From Oscillospiraceae bacterium (GTDB lineage: Bacteria > Bacillota > Clostridia > Oscillospirales > Acutalibacteraceae): a stretch of 7,165 nt of DNA. A program made the translations under genes and the position numbers. This document shows, piece after piece, positions 1-6,109 of this stretch. Position 1 is the stretch's first letter; the number at the start of each line of letters is the position of its first letter. Under the pieces are notes generated by a model. That model searched no databases, was not told the origin of the DNA, and was given only the letters and a program-made list of their open reading frames with translations. Location of the stretch: the NCBI GenBank assembly GCA_902774165.1, contig CACYHJ010000132.1:1-7165 (forward strand), given 5' to 3'.

Positions 1-28
1 TGAATTGCAAATGCCGTTTTCTACAATA

Positions 29-48
29 AAAAGGCGCGAAGCGCTTTT
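29..48 (+). terminator. Probable intrinsic terminator of an upstream gene
   Basis: GGCGC and GCGC-type arms around a GAA loop form a short GC hairpin (about 34-37 with 41-44, extended by a G-T wobble and A-T pairs to about 30/48), ending in TTTT. It would end transcription of a plus-strand gene lying before the window. The gene itself is not visible, and the T tract is short, so this is a moderate call. Confidence 0.4.
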
Positions 49-53
49 CCACA

Positions 54-84
54 ATTCCGAATTCCGAATTCCGCATTCCGCATT
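54..84. repeat. Heptanucleotide tandem array (ATTCCGA/ATTCCGC)
   Basis: Four adjoining 7-bp units can be read directly: ATTCCGA at 54-60 and 61-67, ATTCCGC at 68-74 and 75-81, then a partial ATT. The array lies just after the presumed terminator at 29-48 and before the large hairpin at 87-123. A related array lies at 4720-4754 in the opposite orientation. No coding role is evident. Confidence 0.8.
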
Positions 85-86
85 AT

Positions 87-123
87 AAATACTGATTTGT
101 CGCTCCGCGACAAATCAGTATTT
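87..123. repeat. Perfect 17-bp hairpin, copy 1 of a repeated stem-loop family
   Basis: The arms at 87-103 and 107-123 are exact reverse complements with a 3-base loop (TCC). The outer 13 bases of each arm (AAATACTGATTTG and CAAATCAGTATTT) are nearly identical to those of the hairpin at 1569-1613. It ends five bases before the -35 box of the rubredoxin promoter. It may act as a terminator insulating that promoter (T-rich but interrupted tail, TTTCCCTCTT), or be a dispersed palindromic element; the sequence does not decide between them. Confidence 0.75.
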
Positions 124-128
124 CCCTC

Positions 129-157
129 TTGACATACACCATGTCATATAGTAGAAT
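129..157 (+). promoter_or_regulatory. Sigma-A-type promoter of the rubredoxin-fprA unit
   Basis: A perfect -35 TTGACA (129-134), a 17-bp spacer and -10 TAGAAT (152-157, one mismatch to TATAAT) predict a start near 164 and a leader of about 27 bases. This is the strongest plus-strand promoter match in the window and the only one seen for the two downstream genes. Confidence 0.8.
130..146. promoter_or_regulatory. Candidate operator dyad within the rubredoxin promoter
   Basis: TGACAT (130-135) and ATGTCA (141-146) form an exact 6-bp inverted repeat with a 5-base centre. It overlaps the -35 box and runs into the spacer, a typical place for a repressor to block RNA polymerase. The regulator is unknown: the half-sites do not match the PerR, Fur or Rex consensus sequences that I know. 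A 6-bp dyad can occur by chance, so this is a candidate only. Confidence 0.4.
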
Positions 158-190
158 AAACCCAAATAATAACAGAGAGGTAAATCATTT

Positions 191-349
191 ATGAAATACG
201 TTTGTTCCCTTTGCGGTTATGTTTACGACGAAGAGCTCGGCGATCCCGAGAACGGCATCGAGCCCGGCACTCCCTGGGAAGAGGTCGACGAAGATTTTAC
301 ATGCCCCCTCTGCGGCGCCGGCAAGGACGTCTTTGAGGCCGGAGAATAA
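191..349 (+). CDS. Rubredoxin
   Basis: This 52-residue protein is a small cytoplasmic one-electron carrier with a single iron held by four cysteines. The two knuckles are visible: C5-S-L-C8-G-Y near the start and C38-P-L-C41-G near the end, followed by the GKDxFE tail usual in rubredoxins. The middle contains the familiar GDPENGIEPGT segment (residues 18-27). Length fits the family (about 50-55). The ATG at 191 follows AGAGAGG with a 10-base gap. The aromatic core is slightly unusual: Trp is at position 29 and Phe at 36, whereas clostridial rubredoxins often have Phe and Trp respectively at the equivalent places. The next gene encodes an A-type flavodiiron protein, which lacks its own rubredoxin domain, so this protein is very likely its electron donor. 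An intrinsic terminator follows directly, which may make this message more abundant than that of the downstream gene. Confidence 0.95.
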   Translation: MKYVCSLCGYVYDEELGDPENGIEPGTPWEEVDEDFTCPLCGAGKDVFEAGE

Positions 350-360
350 TCGACCGACGA

Positions 361-386
361 CCGGAGATGCATTCTCCGGTTTTTTT
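361..386 (+). terminator. Intrinsic terminator between rubredoxin and fprA
   Basis: CCGGAGA (361-367) and TCTCCGG (373-379) make a perfect 7-bp stem with a 5-base loop, followed directly by seven T residues (380-386). It lies inside the 57-base gap between two functionally linked genes, and I see no promoter after it. It therefore probably acts as a partial terminator that lowers fprA expression relative to rubredoxin. Confidence 0.8.
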
Positions 387-406
387 GATAAGAAAGGATC
401 ATTATT

Positions 407-1561
407 ATGAACATTACGGATTCCGTGAAATATATCGGCGTGAGCGACCGGACGCTCGATCTGTTCGAGAGCCAGTACATCATCCCAAACGGCATGGCGT
501 ACAACTCCTACGTCATTCTCGATGAAAAAGTCGCGGTCATGGACACCGCGGATAAGATCGTCTCCGAGCAATGGTTTGCGAATCTGGAAGAGGCCCTCGG
601 CGGCAGAACGCCGGATTACCTTGTGGTGCATCACATGGAGCCCGACCATTCCGCGCTCATCGCGAAGCTGATCAAAAAATACCCCGGCATCAAGGTCGTG
701 GGAAACGCAAAAACCTTCGCTTTCTTCAAGCAGTTTTTCGGCGCGGACCTTACGGACAGAGCCGTCGTCGTGAAAGAAGGCGACAAACTCTCTCTCGGCG
801 CCCATGAGCTGACCTTCTTTATGACTCCGATGGTCCACTGGCCGGAGGTCATGATGTCTTACGACAGCAAAGACAAGATCCTGTTCTCCGCCGACGCCTT
901 CGGAAAGTTCGGCGCGCTGGACGCGGACGAGGACTGGGCGTGCGAGGCGCGGCGGTATTATTTCAATATCGTCGGCAAATACGGCGCGCAGGTGCAGAAC
1001 GTGCTGAAAAAGGCCGCCGCCCTCGACCTTGAGATCATCTGCCCGCTGCACGGCCCGATCCTCAAAGAAAATCTTGCGTATCATATCGGCCTTTACGACA
1101 CGTGGAGCAAATACGAGCCCGAAAACAAGGGAATCTTCATCGCCTATTGCTCGATCCACGGCAACACGAGAGCCGCCGTTGAGAAATTCGCGCAGATGCT
1201 GCGTGCGCGCGGCGCGGAGAAGGTCTCTGTCGCGGATCTTGCCCGCGACGATCAGGCGGAGTGCGTGGAGGACGCCTTCCGTTACGACCGGCTCGTGGTC
1301 GCGGCTCCCTCCTACGACGCGGGTCTGTTCCCGCCCGCGGAGGAGTTCGTCGCCCATCTGAAAGCGAAAAATTATCAGAAGCGCACGGTCGGCATCATCG
1401 AAAACGGCTCCTGGGCTCCCTCTGCGGGCAAGGCGCTGAAGGCCGCCTTCGAGGGGATGAAGGAGATCACGCTGCTTGATCCCCTCGTTTCGATCCGTTC
1501 CGCGCTGAACGCGGATTCCGAAGCGGCGCTGGAAGCGCTCGCCGACGCGCTGACGAAATAA
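407..1561 (+). CDS. fprA: A-type flavodiiron protein (oxygen/nitric oxide reductase)
   Basis: This 384-residue cytoplasmic enzyme reduces O2 to water and/or NO to N2O, protecting anaerobes from oxidative or nitrosative stress. Residues 1 to about 240 form the metallo-beta-lactamase-like domain with the di-iron ligands in order: H76-x-E78-x-D80-H81, H144 (in PMVHWP), D163 (in SADAFG) and H215 (in CPLHGP). Residues from about 242 to the end form a flavodoxin domain with an FMN phosphate loop around S249-I-H-G-N-T254 and further flavin-loop segments at APSYDAG (300-306) and ENGSWAP (332-338). The length and two-domain order match class A, with no C-terminal rubredoxin or flavin reductase extension. 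This fits use of the separate rubredoxin encoded just upstream. The start at 407 follows AGAAAGGA at an 8-base spacing. Substrate preference (O2 or NO) cannot be read from the sequence. A terminator-like hairpin follows the stop by 7 bases. Confidence 0.95.
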   Translation: MNITDSVKYIGVSDRTLDLFESQYIIPNGMAYNSYVILDEKVAVMDTADKIVSEQWFANLEEALGGRTPDYLVVHHMEPDHSALIAKLIKKYPGIKVVGNAKTFAFFKQFFGADLTDRAVVVKEGDKLSLGAHELTFFMTPMVHWPEVMMSYDSKDKILFSADAFGKFGALDADEDWACEARRYYFNIVGKYGAQVQNVLKKAAALDLEIICPLHGPILKENLAYHIGLYDTWSKYEPENKGIFIAYCSIHGNTRAAVEKFAQMLRARGAEKVSVADLARDDQAECVEDAFRYDRLVVAAPSYDAGLFPPAEEFVAHLKAKNYQKRTVGIIENGSWAPSAGKALKAAFEGMKEITLLDPLVSIRSALNADSEAALEALADALTK

Positions 1562-1568
1562 GACAATG

Positions 1569-1615
1569 AAATCCTGATTTGAGAACCGCTGCGCGGCTCG
1601 CAAATCAGGATTTTT
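1569..1615 (+). terminator. Terminator hairpin of fprA, copy 2 of the repeated stem-loop family
   Basis: AAATCCTGATTTG (1569-1581) and CAAATCAGGATTT (1601-1613) are exact reverse complements. Inside, CCGC (1586-1589) pairs with GCGG (1593-1596) around a TGC loop. The right arm runs into TTTTT (1611-1615), so it can serve as an intrinsic terminator for the rubredoxin-fprA unit. The outer arms match the hairpin at 87-123 except for one A-T to C-G pair exchange. Confidence 0.75.
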
Positions 1616-1740
1616 AATGAATCATGATTTTGATTGAACGAAGCAACGGATATACGCAGGGCAGCACGGCGCCGCGAAACGAATCACAAATCCTTGCGCC
1701 TGACGCCGCAGGCATGAGATTATTCCTGTTTAATTCCCAT

Positions 1741-1769
1741 TTGATATCTTGATTATAAATACTTATATT
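1741..1769 (+). promoter_or_regulatory. Sigma-A-type promoter of the dockerin protein gene
   Basis: TTGATA (1741-1746) and TATATT (1764-1769) are separated by 17 bp, each with one mismatch to consensus. The predicted start is near 1776, giving a leader of about 50 bases before the ATG at 1827. Confidence 0.65.
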
Positions 1770-1785
1770 ATGATATTTCATAATA
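1766..1785. promoter_or_regulatory. Candidate operator dyad over the -10 box and start site
   Basis: TATTATGA (1766-1773) and TCATAATA (1778-1785) form an exact 8-bp inverted repeat around a 4-base centre (TATT). It overlaps the -10 hexamer and the likely transcription start of the dockerin gene, as a repressor operator would. It is AT-rich, which raises the chance of coincidence, and I cannot assign it to a known regulator. Confidence 0.45.
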
Positions 1786-1813
1786 ATACGGATCACACAG
1801 TCGTCGGTTTTTC

Positions 1814-1820
1814 GGGAGGA
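1814..1820 (+). promoter_or_regulatory. Ribosome binding site fixing the dockerin gene start
   Basis: GGGAGGA lies 6 bases before the ATG at 1827. The reading frame is open further upstream to a TTG at 1749, but that start would fall inside the promoter. The site therefore selects 1827, which also gives a proper signal peptide. Confidence 0.85.
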
Positions 1821-1826
1821 AACAGT

Positions 1827-4643
1827 ATGAAACGCATGAAACGCTGGATCTCAATTCTTTTGACGGTCGTCATGACCGCGGGGCTTTTCGCCGGGCTGCC
1901 GGTGAATTTTGCCGCCGCGGAGGGGGAAAACTGGAAGCCGCTGTATACCCTTGCCACAGAGATGCCCGGGCAGGAATTTCAGGCTTATGCAAAGCTCAGG
2001 TCTTTTAAAAATAAGTTTGCCTCTTACGGCGTATTTGATATCAATCAGGACGGCGTCTATGAGATCATGATTTATACTGCTGTGGGCGGCGGGATCAATG
2101 ATCGCTTCGATGAATTCTGGGGATATTCCGGCGGGAAAACAGTTTGCCTGCAGAAGCAGCTGGCTTTCAGGGGCGAGTATTACACGAACAGAAACGATCA
2201 TGATCTGTATCGGGTGTTCCTCGTGAAAATCGTGAACGACGTCGCGACGATGCGGCTTGAGAGAATCTGCCTTCGGGACGGAAAGCTTTCTTATGAACTC
2301 GTTAAAACGATCACCAAGCGGTGTTTTCAGGGCGTCTTCGGCGGCGCGGGCCTGGGTGCGCCGTATGAACATTTCGGGGAAACGAAGAGTGCCGATTTCT
2401 CCGGGCTGAACGGCGTCATGCGCGGCGAACAGGGGGAGACCGTGGTATACGGCGCATACGCGGCGAACGGCTTGTGGGCGCATGACGGAATCGGGATGTA
2501 TCTGAGCGGGTATGCCGACACGCTTTCCTATTCCGGCCCCTGGTGGAGAGCGAAAGAAAAGGTCGGGCAGCCGAAGCATATCGTCCACGTCGACGATTTT
2601 AAAACGATGAAAAACGTGTGGCCCGAGCGCCTTCTTGCAATTGCGTCGACGGATCTCTGGTTCTTCAACGCGGATTGCGGGATGATCGATTTTAATGCGC
2701 CCGATAAAACGATTCACGGATATCGGGGTTCGACTGCGCAAGAATATGCCGATGCGCACGGAAATCCCTTCATTCCGATTGTCGATCCCGATGCAACCCC
2801 CGCCTTCGTCAAGAACTATATCAAAACCTATGATAAGTATCATGCCGTTTGGGAAAGAACCGGATTCCACGAGAATCTGGACCGGAAAGCAATCAGAAAA
2901 GATACCGCCGCGTACCGGATCTGGGATACGCTGAAAGACGCGGGCGAGCTGATGCAGCTCGACGGGGGCGATCTGCAGATTTTCGATGATTATTATGAGC
3001 TGTATCTCGCCGACATGATGACGGCGCTGATGCAGGAGACGACGATCACGAAAAACAACGATTTTGTAAAACAGTTCCTGCAGAACGGGCTTTCTCCCAT
3101 CAAAACGCTGCTGAAGGATGAAGCGGATCTGAAGATCTTCGAAAAACTGACGGACGTTTTCTCAAATAAAAATGTTTCCGCCGCCGACAAAAAGGAAATC
3201 GGCGATCTGCTGACGCGGATCAGGGAAGAGCATCCCGACGCATTCAAAAAGGTTTTTTCCGGGCTGTCCCTGACGGGCGACGTTCTGGATATGCTTTCGT
3301 TCTACGCGGATGCTTACGACGCCTTTATGGATACGTTTTCGATCTATTACGCCGCGCTGATCGCAAAGCAGACGGATCAGGCGTTCTTCGAACTCTGTTA
3401 CGCGACGGCGGATGAGATGGAAAAAACCGACAGCAAGCAGGCCGGGTGGTTCCGGGCTGCCGTAGAAAAATACGATTCGAGCCGCATGACGGACCAGGAG
3501 TATTTCGATTCCTTCAAAAATGAGGCGGTCGGGACCGTCGGAAATCTGTTCTATAAAACGTTCGGGCAGAAAACGCTTCAGAACGTCACCGCCAAAGGCA
3601 TTGCAAAAATCATCACAAAGCTTCATCCGGACGCGGCCGTCACCGCGCCGGAAATCCAGGCGATCACAGCCGCCTATAACGTCGGGATCTTTTTCGGCGA
3701 TCAGATCGTGCATTCAAATACTGACAACACCTATTATATGTATTATGTGGATCCTGTCGAACAGTCGATGCAGACGGTGCTGACCGACCGCGCGCAGGCC
3801 ATGAAGGACGAGCAGACGGAGGAAGCCTGCGAATCCTACGATATGGCGTTCCATGTGCTGAAAAATACCAATCTCGCGCTGTACGACAAGGCGTATAAAA
3901 TGGCGACGGAAACCAAATTCTTCTGGAATGACGAAACCGAGGCGATGCGCCGGGCCGCCGGAATGGAAAACGTGTGGAAGACCGCCGATAATTACGTCGA
4001 AGAGGCGCCGACGGCGCATTTTGCCGTCCCCAGGCCGCATAAGCTGATGCTCGTGAAATGCCCGGTGGACGTCGTTCTGATGAACGCCGACGGGGAGACG
4101 GTCGTCTCAATCGTCGAGGAAGAAGTGCGGACCTATGCGGACTCTGCCGTTACGGTCGGACTGTACAACGGTAAAAAAGCCCTCTGCTGGCCGGCTTCGG
4201 CAGATTATGCCGTAAGGATCACCGCCCGGGAGGACGGCGCGATGGACTACGAAGTCTCCGACTGCGACAGCGAAGGAAAGATCCTGCGGACCTTTGAAAA
4301 AACGGAGATCCCGCTGACCGCGGGTCGGGAGTTTACCGGCAGCGTCCCTGCCGACGGCGTGAAAGCCGCGGATTACGGCCTGCGCTCCGGGGCGGATTGG
4401 ATCGAACTTGACGGACCCGCTTTTACCCCCGGCGACGTGAACTTTGACGGCAAGGTCAATTCCACCGACGCCCGCACGGTGCTGCGCGCGGCGGCAAGGC
4501 TGGAAACGCTGACCGCAGAGCAGATTCTCGCCGCGGACGTGGACGGCAGCGGCAAGGTCAACTCCGCCGACGCCCGCCGGATCCTGCGCGCCGCGGCGAA
4601 GCTGGAGCCCCTGCCCGCCGCGGGGCAGATCACCGTCGGGTGA
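1827..4643 (+). CDS. Secreted dockerin type I protein with uncharacterised helical core
   Basis: This 938-residue exported protein has no function I can name. Residues 1-31 are a signal peptide: a KRMKR basic start, a hydrophobic stretch at 8-24, and probable cleavage after A29-A-A31. Residues about 35-160 look beta-rich and contain a calcium-loop-like D71-I-N-Q-D75-G motif of the kind seen in secreted clostridial proteins. Residues 277-318 resemble the C-terminal cap of BspA-type leucine-rich repeats (key part HGYRGSTAQEYAD, 297-309), but no repeats precede it. Residues about 326-726 appear mainly helical and match nothing I recognise. Residues about 732-845 look like a beta-sandwich domain (KCPVDVVLMNADGE onwards) that I recall from other clostridial secreted proteins. 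The C-terminus is a type I dockerin with two calcium loops: D870-V-N-F-D874-G with N878 and D881, and D904-V-D-G-S908-G with N912 and D915. The dockerin suggests docking to a cohesin on a scaffold or cell surface. No catalytic motif of a glycoside hydrolase or protease was seen, so a binding or structural role is as likely as an enzymatic one. Confidence 0.85.
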   Translation: MKRMKRWISILLTVVMTAGLFAGLPVNFAAAEGENWKPLYTLATEMPGQEFQAYAKLRSFKNKFASYGVFDINQDGVYEIMIYTAVGGGINDRFDEFWGYSGGKTVCLQKQLAFRGEYYTNRNDHDLYRVFLVKIVNDVATMRLERICLRDGKLSYELVKTITKRCFQGVFGGAGLGAPYEHFGETKSADFSGLNGVMRGEQGETVVYGAYAANGLWAHDGIGMYLSGYADTLSYSGPWWRAKEKVGQPKHIVHVDDFKTMKNVWPERLLAIASTDLWFFNADCGMIDFNAPDKTIHGYRGSTAQEYADAHGNPFIPIVDPDATPAFVKNYIKTYDKYHAVWERTGFHENLDRKAIRKDTAAYRIWDTLKDAGELMQLDGGDLQIFDDYYELYLADMMTALMQETTITKNNDFVKQFLQNGLSPIKTLLKDEADLKIFEKLTDVFSNKNVSAADKKEIGDLLTRIREEHPDAFKKVFSGLSLTGDVLDMLSFYADAYDAFMDTFSIYYAALIAKQTDQAFFELCYATADEMEKTDSKQAGWFRAAVEKYDSSRMTDQEYFDSFKNEAVGTVGNLFYKTFGQKTLQNVTAKGIAKIITKLHPDAAVTAPEIQAITAAYNVGIFFGDQIVHSNTDNTYYMYYVDPVEQSMQTVLTDRAQAMKDEQTEEACESYDMAFHVLKNTNLALYDKAYKMATETKFFWNDETEAMRRAAGMENVWKTADNYVEEAPTAHFAVPRPHKLMLVKCPVDVVLMNADGETVVSIVEEEVRTYADSAVTVGLYNGKKALCWPASADYAVRITAREDGAMDYEVSDCDSEGKILRTFEKTEIPLTAGREFTGSVPADGVKAADYGLRSGADWIELDGPAFTPGDVNFDGKVNSTDARTVLRAAARLETLTAEQILAADVDGSGKVNSADARRILRAAAKLEPLPAAGQITVG
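4431..4613 (+). other. Dockerin type I domain (two duplicated calcium-loop repeats)
   Basis: Repeat 1 (4431-4511, residues 869-895) and repeat 2 (4533-4613, residues 903-929) share the pattern GKVNS(T/A)DAR..LRAAA.LE. Many codons are also identical, so the duplication is visible in the DNA. Both calcium loops have the expected Asp/Asn ligands. The positions that in known type I dockerins set cohesin recognition are S879-T880 and S913-A914. Confidence 0.9.
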
Positions 4644-4669
4644 CCCTCGTCCGAAAAACAGAATCACAG

Positions 4670-4711
4670 AAAAAAGGCTGCCGGCTCAAGTTTGAGCCGA
4701 CAGTCTTTTTT
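4670..4711. terminator. Bidirectional intrinsic terminator between convergent genes
   Basis: CGGCTCAA (4682-4689) pairs perfectly with TTGAGCCG (4692-4699). After one C-A mismatch the stem continues through GGCTG/CAGTC (with one G-T wobble) into A6 (4670-4675) and T6 (4706-4711). The A tract on one side and the T tract on the other make it active on both strands. It serves the dockerin gene (plus) and the xpt-mtaB operon (minus), whose stops lie 27 and 69 bases away. Confidence 0.9.
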
Positions 4712-4719
4712 ACGGGCGT

Positions 4720-4754
4720 CGGGAATCGGGCAACGGGAATCGGGAATAGGGATC
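4720..4754. repeat. Second heptanucleotide array (CGGGAAT units)
   Basis: The 7-bp units are CGGGAAT (4720-4726), CGGGCAA (4727-4733), CGGGAAT (4734-4740), CGGGAAT (4741-4747) and a degenerate AGGGATC (4748-4754). On the minus strand the unit is ATTCCCG, clearly related to the ATTCCGA/ATTCCGC array at 54-84. It follows a terminator T tract by 9 bases, as the first array also follows a terminator. Confidence 0.75.
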
Positions 4755-4779
4755 CCGGCGTTCTGCGTAAATCCGACAT

Positions 4780-6099
4780 TCATGATTCTGATTGTTCCGA
4801 TCCGTCCGTCAGTTCCCCGGTGCAGCCGGATTCCTCCGCGGTGAGGATGCGGACCTTGCGGATCGTTCCCTGCAGATCCCCGGCGGAGAGATCGACGCTC
4901 ACGGGCATATAGTTCGCGGTGTAGCCGCGGTTTTTTCCTTTTGAGGGCGTTTCGAACAGCACGTCGTAGACTCTTCCGATCCGGGAGCGCAGCAGCTCGG
5001 CGCGGATTTCGCCGCAGACCTTTGCCAGCCGGGCGCAGCGGTCGTCTTTTACGCTGTTCGGCACCTGGTCCGGCATCTTCGCCGCCCGGGTGCCCTCCCG
5101 CAGCGAATAGGGGAAGATGTGCACCTTTTCAAAGCGGATCTGTTCCGCGAAGGCGACGGTTTCGGCGAATTCCTCCTCGGTCTCGCCGGGAAAACCGCAG
5201 ATGATGTCCGTCGTGATCATACAGTCGGGGAAGCCGGCGCGCAGACGTCCGACGATGTCGGCGTACTGCCGGGCGGTGTAATGCCGGTTCATGCGTCTGA
5301 GCACCGCGTCGCTGCCGGACTGCAGCGACAGGTGAAACTGCGGGCAGAGCTTTTCGCAGGCCGTCAGGCGGCCGATCTCCTCCGGGGTCATGTTGTGAGG
5401 CTCCAGCGAGCCCAGCCGTACGCGCCGGATCCCCTCCGCTTCGGCGGCGGCGTACACCGCGTCCGCAAGGGTGACGCCCCCGAGATCTTTGCCGTAATCG
5501 GTCAGGTCGATGCCCACCAGCACCACCTCCCGGTATCCGTTTTCCGCGAAGCGGGCGACGGTGGCGCGCACGTCCTCCAGCGGGCGGGAGCGGGAACGCC
5601 CCTTGGCGTAGGGGATCACACAGTAGGAGCAGAAGCGGTCGCAGCCGTCCTGGATCTTGAAGAACGCCCGGGTATGCTCCGCCGTGCCGCTGACCGGCGG
5701 GGCGGAGAACCGTTCCCCCTTTTCATGCGCCGCCGCGGCGACGATCCTCTGCCTGTCGGCGAGGAACCGGGTGAGGTATTCCGGGATCTTCGCGTTGTTG
5801 CGGTTGCCGACGATCACGTCCGCCTCCGGAAGGTCCTTCACGTCCTCCGGGAAGGCCTGCACATGGCAGCCGGTCAGGATGACCACCGCCTCCGGGTTCT
5901 CCCGGCGGGCGCGGCGCAGGGTCTGGCGGGTCTTGCGCCCGCTTTCCCCTGTGACGGTGCAGGAATTGACTACCGCCACCCCCGCGCCGGGTTCGGTGAC
6001 GGTCTCATAGCCCAGTTTTTTCAGATTTTCCGAAATTTCCTCCGACTCGCAGGTGTTCACCTTGCAGCCGAGGGTATAAAAGTAAACTGTTTTATTCAT
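4780..6099 (-). CDS. mtaB: tRNA t6A37 methylthiotransferase MtaB
   Basis: MtaB (YqeV in Bacillus subtilis) is a radical-SAM enzyme that adds a methylthio group to C2 of N6-threonylcarbamoyladenosine at position 37 of ANN-decoding tRNAs, giving ms2t6A. The 439 residues show the full family layout. The N-terminal UPF0004 domain carries the three cysteines of one 4Fe-4S cluster (C12 in TLGCKVN, C47 in VVNSCTVT, C78 in TGCHVQ). The radical-SAM motif is C153-D-R-F-C157-S-Y-C160, followed by VIPYAKGRSRSRP. Further conserved segments are LSLQSGSD (257-264) and ITTDIICGFPGE (295-306). Residues about 375-430 form the C-terminal TRAM RNA-binding domain. TLGCKVN and the sequence after the radical-SAM motif favour MtaB over MiaB or RimO. 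The gene begins 10 bases after the xpt stop, and its Shine-Dalgarno is weak (GAGCAATGAAGA before the ATG), suggesting translation coupled to xpt. Confidence 0.95.
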   Translation of the reverse strand: MNKTVYFYTLGCKVNTCESEEISENLKKLGYETVTEPGAGVAVVNSCTVTGESGRKTRQTLRRARRENPEAVVILTGCHVQAFPEDVKDLPEADVIVGNRNNAKIPEYLTRFLADRQRIVAAAAHEKGERFSAPPVSGTAEHTRAFFKIQDGCDRFCSYCVIPYAKGRSRSRPLEDVRATVARFAENGYREVVLVGIDLTDYGKDLGGVTLADAVYAAAEAEGIRRVRLGSLEPHNMTPEEIGRLTACEKLCPQFHLSLQSGSDAVLRRMNRHYTARQYADIVGRLRAGFPDCMITTDIICGFPGETEEEFAETVAFAEQIRFEKVHIFPYSLREGTRAAKMPDQVPNSVKDDRCARLAKVCGEIRAELLRSRIGRVYDVLFETPSKGKNRGYTANYMPVSVDLSAGDLQGTIRKVRILTAEESGCTGELTDGSEQSES

Positions 6100-6109
6100 T
6101 CTTCATTGC

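Noticed and set aside
185..1603. Long minus-strand open frame opposite rubredoxin and fprA
   Set aside because: It is a GC-driven shadow of two genes with clear family motifs; its translation is rich in Arg, Val and Gly with no known domain.
1698..1713. Small hairpin GCCTG/CAGGC in the fprA-dockerin gap
   Set aside because: It has only five pairs and no T tract, and lacks any conserved context; not enough to call an RNA element.
1614..1796. A 60-codon minus-strand open frame between fprA and the dockerin gene
   Set aside because: It crosses the dockerin promoter and dyad, begins with low-complexity AT-rich codons, and shows no recognisable protein features.
1749..1826. Upstream TTG extension of the dockerin protein
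   Set aside because: It would start inside the promoter and precede the signal peptide with 26 extra residues; the GGGAGGA site clearly serves the ATG at 1827.
1622..4794. Near-identical 15-mers TCATGATTTTGATTG (1622-1636) and TCATGATTCTGATTG (4780-4794)
   Set aside because: The second copy includes the mtaB stop and its last codons, and there is no further similarity around them; probably coincidence.
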